From positions 1-64,000 of the forward strand of contig NZ_LXSQ01000003.1 in NCBI RefSeq assembly GCF_001648475.1: 64,000 bases of DNA. The letters are read 5' to 3'. Shown piece after piece: positions 60,376-64,000 of the stretch (positions are counted from its first letter, which is position 1; each line of letters begins with the position of its first letter). This DNA is from Eikenella halliae. Its GTDB lineage: Bacteria > Pseudomonadota > Gammaproteobacteria > Burkholderiales > Neisseriaceae. A program made the translations under genes and the position numbers. The notes beneath the pieces were generated by a model. It worked only from the letters and a program-made list of their open reading frames with translations, made no database searches and had not been told where the DNA came from.

Positions 60376-60915
60376 TTATCCCTTAAATGGAAATTTAAAA
60401 AGCGAAAGCAATGCTCTTGCCTCTTCATCCGTTTTTGCAGTAGTCGTAATAGTAATATTTAACCCACGAAGTGTATCAATCTTATCGTACTCAATCTCAG
60501 GAAAAATAATCTGCTCACGAATACCCATATTATAATTACCTTGACCATCAAAAGATTTACCATTAACCCCTCGAAAGTCCCTAACACGCGGTAAAGCTAC
60601 AGAAATCAATCTATCCAAAAACTCAAACATCCTCTCCTTGCGGAGAGTAACTTTACAACCAACTGGATAGTCATCACGAATCTTAAACCCAGCAATTGAT
60701 TTTCTAGCTAAAGTAACAACAGGCTTCTGCCCAGCAATTTTCTCCAAATCACTAACAGCGTGTTCCATCACCTTCTTATCGGCAACTGCTTCACCAACCC
60801 CCATATTTAATGTTATTTTCTCAATACGAGGAACCTCCATGATGGACTTATACCCGAACTGCGACATTAACGCAGGAACAACCGTCTCAATATAAAACTC
60901 TCTCAACCGTGCCAT
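60376..60915 (-). CDS. rplE: 50S ribosomal protein L5
   Basis: 5S rRNA-binding protein contacting P-site tRNA. 179 residues; LREFYIETVVPALMSQFGYKSIMEVPRIEKITLNMGVGEA and IREQIIFPEIEYDKIDTLRGLNITI. Two bases before rpsN. Confidence 0.98.
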   Translation of the reverse strand: MARLREFYIETVVPALMSQFGYKSIMEVPRIEKITLNMGVGEAVADKKVMEHAVSDLEKIAGQKPVVTLARKSIAGFKIRDDYPVGCKVTLRKERMFEFLDRLISVALPRVRDFRGVNGKSFDGQGNYNMGIREQIIFPEIEYDKIDTLRGLNITITTTAKTDEEARALLSLFKFPFKG

Positions 60916-60937
60916 ACCTAAATTTCCTTAGCTCAAC

Positions 60938-61258
60938 TTAAGCCAACTCAGCACCGTTAGACTTAAACACTCTCACACGTCTAACCTTGCCATTATCATC
61001 GATCAACTTAATGCCAACTCGATCCGCTTTCTGCGTCTCTTTGTTATAAATAGCGACGTTTGAAATGTGAATGGGCATATTCTTAACAACTACACCCCCT
61101 TCAACATTACGCATAGGGTTAGGCTTTTGATGCCTTTTAACAAGATTTACACCCTCAACAACCACCTTATCACCTAACAAACTGATAACTTGTCCCTGCT
61201 TGCCCTTATCTCTACCTGAGATAACAACAACATGATCGCCCTTAACAATTTTACTCAT
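60938..61258 (-). CDS. rplX: 50S ribosomal protein L24
   Basis: Assembly-initiating KOW-domain protein. 106 residues; GDHVVVISGRDKGKQGQVISL and GVNLVKRHQKPNPM. Follows rplN after 11 bases. Confidence 0.97.
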   Translation of the reverse strand: MSKIVKGDHVVVISGRDKGKQGQVISLLGDKVVVEGVNLVKRHQKPNPMRNVEGGVVVKNMPIHISNVAIYNKETQKADRVGIKLIDDNGKVRRVRVFKSNGAELA

Positions 61259-61269
61259 AATCTTATCTC

Positions 61270-61638
61270 TCAGATCACTTCAGGAGCCAACGAAACAATT
61301 TTCATAAATCGCTCAGTACGCAACTCACGCGTTACCGGCCCAAAAATACGCGTACCCATAGGCTCAAGCTTAGCATTCAACAACACAGCAGCGTTGTTAT
61401 CAAATTTAATTAGCGCACCATCTGGACGGCGAATACCTTTAGCTGTACGAACAACAACAGCATTATATACATCACCCTTTTTTACCCGGCCACGTGGAGC
61501 CGCATCTTTAACCGATACCTTAATAACATCACCAACGCTTGCATAACGGCGCTTAGAACCACCAAGCACCTTAATACACATAACGCGACGAGCACCAGAG
61601 TTATCAGCCACATCCAAAATAGTCTGCATCTGAATCAT
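61270..61638 (-). CDS. rplN: 50S ribosomal protein L14
   Basis: 122 residues from MIQMQTILDVADNSGARRVMCIKVLGGS, ending RFMKIVSLAPEVI. The ATG at 61638 has AAGG seven bases upstream; the longer ORF start is in the spacer. A 190-bp spacer separates it from rpsQ. Confidence 0.98.
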   Translation of the reverse strand: MIQMQTILDVADNSGARRVMCIKVLGGSKRRYASVGDVIKVSVKDAAPRGRVKKGDVYNAVVVRTAKGIRRPDGALIKFDNNAAVLLNAKLEPMGTRIFGPVTRELRTERFMKIVSLAPEVI

Positions 61639-61829
61639 GTCATTACCTTTTTTTAAAACCAACTTAACCTATCATCAATCGCAAATAGACGGCCAGCATC
61701 TATCAAATAGATCAGTTTTGGCCCCGACAGGGAGAAACTCCTAGGAAACTAGAAGCTAGAAAGGCGAGGAGTTTACAGCCTTTTCTTTTCCACTGCAAGA
61801 CCTCGCCTACAAAAATACCAAAATTACAA
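61639..61829 (-). other. 190-bp untranslated spacer between rpsQ and rplN
   Basis: By far the longest gap inside the cluster. It contains AGGCGAGG (61762-61769) and CCTCGCCT (61801-61808), an inverted repeat with a 31-base loop. No ORF and no convincing -10/-35 pair on the minus strand. Confidence 0.6.
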
Positions 61830-62093
61830 CTAAATTTCTTGAGACCTCTCAAGCAGGCTTTGAACAACCCATGACTTTGTCTTGGACAAAGGGCGACCCT
61901 CAGCAATTACCACCACATCACCCACTCTACACTCATTTCGCTCATCATGAGCATGAATTTTGGTGGATCGCTGGATAATCTTACCATACAAGGGATGTTT
62001 TACTCTACGCTCAATCAAGACGGTTACTGTTTTATCCATCTTATCGCTGATTACCCTACCTTGCAAAGTTCGAACAATTTTGGCATCACTCAT
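61830..62093 (-). CDS. rpsQ: 30S ribosomal protein S17
   Basis: 87 residues from MSDAKIVRTLQGRVISDKMDKTVTVLIERRVKHPLYGKIIQRSTKIHAHDE, an OB-fold 16S rRNA binder. ATG 62093 overlaps the rpmC stop by 8 bases and has AAAGGGG upstream; a TTG two codons earlier is less likely. Confidence 0.97.
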   Translation of the reverse strand: MSDAKIVRTLQGRVISDKMDKTVTVLIERRVKHPLYGKIIQRSTKIHAHDERNECRVGDVVVIAEGRPLSKTKSWVVQSLLERSQEI

Positions 62094-62286
62094 TGCCAAC
62101 CCCTTTCTCAGCTAACTTGGTTTTTACGCGAGCAATATCACGGCGAACGCGCTTCAGCTCACTATTCTTGCTTAGCTGGCCAGTAGCATGTTGCATACGC
62201 AAACTAAATTGCGTCTTTAACAAGCCAATCAGATCAGCTTCCAGCTGCTCCAATGATTTGTCTTTTAAATCAATCATTTTCATCAT
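62086..62286 (-). CDS. rpmC: 50S ribosomal protein L29
   Basis: 66 residues: LKDKSLEQLEADLIGLLKTQFSLRMQHATGQLSKNSELKRVRRDIARVKT, a two-helix protein at the tunnel exit. The first ATG overlaps the rplP stop (ATGA); a second ATG one codon on is possible. Confidence 0.96.
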   Translation of the reverse strand: MMKMIDLKDKSLEQLEADLIGLLKTQFSLRMQHATGQLSKNSELKRVRRDIARVKTKLAEKGVGNE

Positions 62287-62699
62287 TTACCTACCTGCCG
62301 GGACACAAATGTTGTACGTATAGGCAATTTTGCAGCTGCCAAAGCAAACGCCTCTCTAGCCAAGGATTCTGATACCCCATCCATTTCATAGAGCACTTTG
62401 CCAGGCTTGATCTCAGCTACATAATACTCTACAGAGCCTTTACCGCCACCCATACGCACTTGGATTGGTTTTTCAGTAATAGGTTTATCTGGGAACACAC
62501 GAATCCAAATACGCCCACCACGCTTAATATGACGAGTCATTGCACGTCGAGCTGCCTCAATCTGCCGAGCAGTTAATCTACCACGGCCAATTGCCTTCAA
62601 ACCAAAATTACCAAAGCTGACATCGTATCCATTAGTAGCGACACCAGTATTGCGACCTTTATGCTGCTTGCGATATTTCATTCTAACCGGCTGTAGCAT
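62283..62699 (-). CDS. rplP: 50S ribosomal protein L16
   Basis: 138 residues from MLQPVRMKYRKQHKGRNTGVA. ATG 62699 lies 8 bases after AGGAGG and inside the rpsC reading frame (17-bp overlap); an in-frame GTG at 62708 is rejected because the Shine-Dalgarno would be too close. Confidence 0.97.
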   Translation of the reverse strand: MLQPVRMKYRKQHKGRNTGVATNGYDVSFGNFGLKAIGRGRLTARQIEAARRAMTRHIKRGGRIWIRVFPDKPITEKPIQVRMGGGKGSVEYYVAEIKPGKVLYEMDGVSESLAREAFALAAAKLPIRTTFVSRQVGK

Positions 62700-63378
62700 G
62701 ACGGCCACCTCCTTTTCTACGCTTATTCTCAGTGCTGGTATTTTCCAACAGCTGTCCAGTCTCGCCCTTGTAAACCCATACTTTCAGTCCTATAACACCA
62801 TAGGTGGTATGCGCCTCACTAGTAGCATATTCAACAGCTGCTCGCAAAGTATGTAACGGCACACGACCTTCACGATACCACTCGCTACGAGCGATATCTG
62901 CGCCATTCAGACGCCCTGAAGTCATAATTTTGATACCTTTAGCTCCAGCACGCATAGCATTTTGCATAGCACGCTTCATTGCGCGACGGAACTGTACACG
63001 TTTTTCCAACTGCTGAGCGATACCATCAGCAATAACCTGCGCATCTAATTCAGGCTTACGAATTTCTTCGATGTTCACATGAACAGGAACGCCAAGCAAT
63101 TGTTGCAAATCCTGCTTCAATACCTCAATATCTTCGCCCTTTTTACCAATCACAACACCAGGACGTGCAGTATGAATGGTGATACGAGCAGATTTAGCCG
63201 GGCGCTCAATCACTACGCGACCCACTGAAGCATTGGCCAAGCGCTTACGCAAATAATCGCGCACATCGATATCCTGCTTCAATACAGCAGCAAATTCTGT
63301 GCTCTTAGCAAACCACTTAGATGACCAGTCTTTATTTACAGCTAGGCGAAAGCCAGTTGGATGAATTTTTTGTCCCAT
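62683..63378 (-). CDS. rpsC: 30S ribosomal protein S3
   Basis: Head protein of the mRNA entry site. 231 residues: MGQKIHPTGFRLAVNKDWSSKW, KH domain (RPGVVIGKKGEDIEVLKQDL) and C-terminal domain (GIKIMTSGRLNGADIARSEWYREGRVPLHTLRA). Confidence 0.98.
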   Translation of the reverse strand: MGQKIHPTGFRLAVNKDWSSKWFAKSTEFAAVLKQDIDVRDYLRKRLANASVGRVVIERPAKSARITIHTARPGVVIGKKGEDIEVLKQDLQQLLGVPVHVNIEEIRKPELDAQVIADGIAQQLEKRVQFRRAMKRAMQNAMRAGAKGIKIMTSGRLNGADIARSEWYREGRVPLHTLRAAVEYATSEAHTTYGVIGLKVWVYKGETGQLLENTSTENKRRKGGGRHATAG

Positions 63379-63387
63379 AGCTTTTCC

Positions 63388-63717
63388 TTAGTTTCCTACT
63401 GTCACATTAATATGACACGTTTGTTTTTCAATACGGTTGCCACGACCTTTGGCCCGGGCACGGAATCGTTTCAAGCTCGGCCCCTTGTCTACAAAAATCG
63501 TTACAACTTTAAGCTCATCAATGTCAGCGCCTTCGTTATGCTCAGCATTAGCAATAGCAGACTCTAATACTTTTTTAATCAACTCAGCACCTTTTTTTGT
63601 GCTAAATGCCAAAATATTAAGAGCTTGCTCTACCTCTTTGCCTCGAATTAAATCAGCAACCAACCGGGCTTTTTGAGCAGAAATACGGGCATTCTTATGT
63701 TGTGCAGATACTCTCAT
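63388..63717 (-). CDS. rplV: 50S ribosomal protein L22
   Basis: 109 residues with the tunnel-lining hairpin; NARISAQKARLVADLIRGK and PSLKRFRARAKGRGNRIEKQTCHINV. Macrolide-contact region appears normal. Confidence 0.98.
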   Translation of the reverse strand: MRVSAQHKNARISAQKARLVADLIRGKEVEQALNILAFSTKKGAELIKKVLESAIANAEHNEGADIDELKVVTIFVDKGPSLKRFRARAKGRGNRIEKQTCHINVTVGN

Positions 63718-63725
63718 GATTCACC

Positions 63726-64000
63726 TTATTTCTGAGCCTTTTTATCAGCCAAGTGTCCTTTAAAAGTACGAGTAAGCGCAAACTCACCTAACTTATGGCC
63801 AACCATATTATCGCTAATAAACACAGGCACGTGAGTGCGGCCATTATGTACCGCAATAGTCAACCCAATAAAATCAGGGAGAATTGTTGAGCGGCGAGAC
63901 CATGTTTTAATAGGACGCTTATCATTACCGGCGCGAGCAGCATCAACTTTTTTCAGCAGGTGCAGATCGACATATGGACCTTTTTTCAATGAACGAGCCA
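63726..64000 (-). CDS. rpsS: 30S ribosomal protein S19 (start one base outside the window)
   Basis: The window ends in the complement of TGGCTCGTTCATTGAAAAAA, i.e. the ATG lacks only its A, at 64001. The readable product is (M)ARSLKKGPYVDLHLLKKVDAARAG, with TWSRRSTILPDFIGLTIAVHNGRTHVPVFISDNMVGHKLGEFALTRTF. 91 codons including the partial start: a complete S19 apart from one base. Confidence 0.96.
   Translation of the reverse strand, partial: ARSLKKGPYVDLHLLKKVDAARAGNDKRPIKTWSRRSTILPDFIGLTIAVHNGRTHVPVFISDNMVGHKLGEFALTRTFKGHLADKKAQK

Noticed and set aside
1..64000. Defence island, prophage, toxin-antitoxin or secretion gene cluster
   Set aside because: No transposase, integrase, restriction, Cas, phage structural or toxin-antitoxin proteins were recognised on either strand; DUF4303 alone is not evidence of an immunity locus.

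Overview
The window looks like a chromosome segment of a Neisseriaceae bacterium, most probably Eikenella. About ninety copies of a 12-mer, AGGCTACCTGAA or its complement, lie between 1,170 and 51,475. This is the Eikenella dialect of the Neisseriaceae DNA uptake sequence (DUS). Short Correia-type elements (CREE, about 104 bp) and gene content typical of beta-proteobacteria (mla operon, tamAB, waaA/waaF, S10-spc-alpha ribosomal cluster) agree with this. Identification is from sequence reading only.

Layout. 1-330: leader and promoter of an rRNA operon that leaves the window to the left, back to back with the rplU-rpmA promoter. 402-2184: rplU, rpmA, pdxA. 2371-6941: the mla phospholipid-transport operon (mlaF, a DUF4303-type gene, mlaE, D, C, B, A). 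7035-12806: small housekeeping genes (thioesterase, TlpA-like thioredoxin, truB, ygfZ, hypotheticals) and a TbpB-like surface lipoprotein. 13036-19310: two ion-coupled transporters, ispA/xseB, a small membrane protein and a nitroreductase. 19311-24782: repeat-rich region with two independent tandem gene duplications (a membrane-protein pair and a Sel1-repeat pair) on either side of waaA. 24937-30675: tamB and tamA. 31064-38130: sstT, dnaJ, maf, nnrS, a cidAB/lrgAB-type pair and an outer-membrane barrel gene behind a 14-bp tandem repeat. 38614-48215: cysS, an OmpA-type lipoprotein, rsuA, a DUF817 gene, nudB, the cinA C-terminal-domain gene, metG and hypotheticals. 48363-52486: phrB, waaF, a zinc-finger protein and azlCD. 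52957-64000: rplQ back to rpsS, the S10-spc-alpha cluster read leftward.

Functional themes. Several loci serve the outer membrane: Mla for lipid asymmetry, TamAB for envelope assembly, WaaA and WaaF for LPS core, and a surface lipoprotein and barrel protein exposed to the host. The ribosomal cluster is visibly richer in A+T and has no DUS, unlike the preceding 50 kb.

I found no defence island, CRISPR array, prophage, transposase or obviously new multigene system. The most informative signals are small-scale: CREE insertions whose history can be read (one split a DUS and replaced the maf stop codon; one has an empty-site control in a tandem paralogue; one is an internally deleted chimera), foreign DUS dialects inside metG and cysS that suggest inter-genus transformation, a 36-bp in-frame duplication in metG, a second family of 105-bp inverted-repeat element, and a 14-bp tandem repeat upstream of an outer-membrane protein gene.
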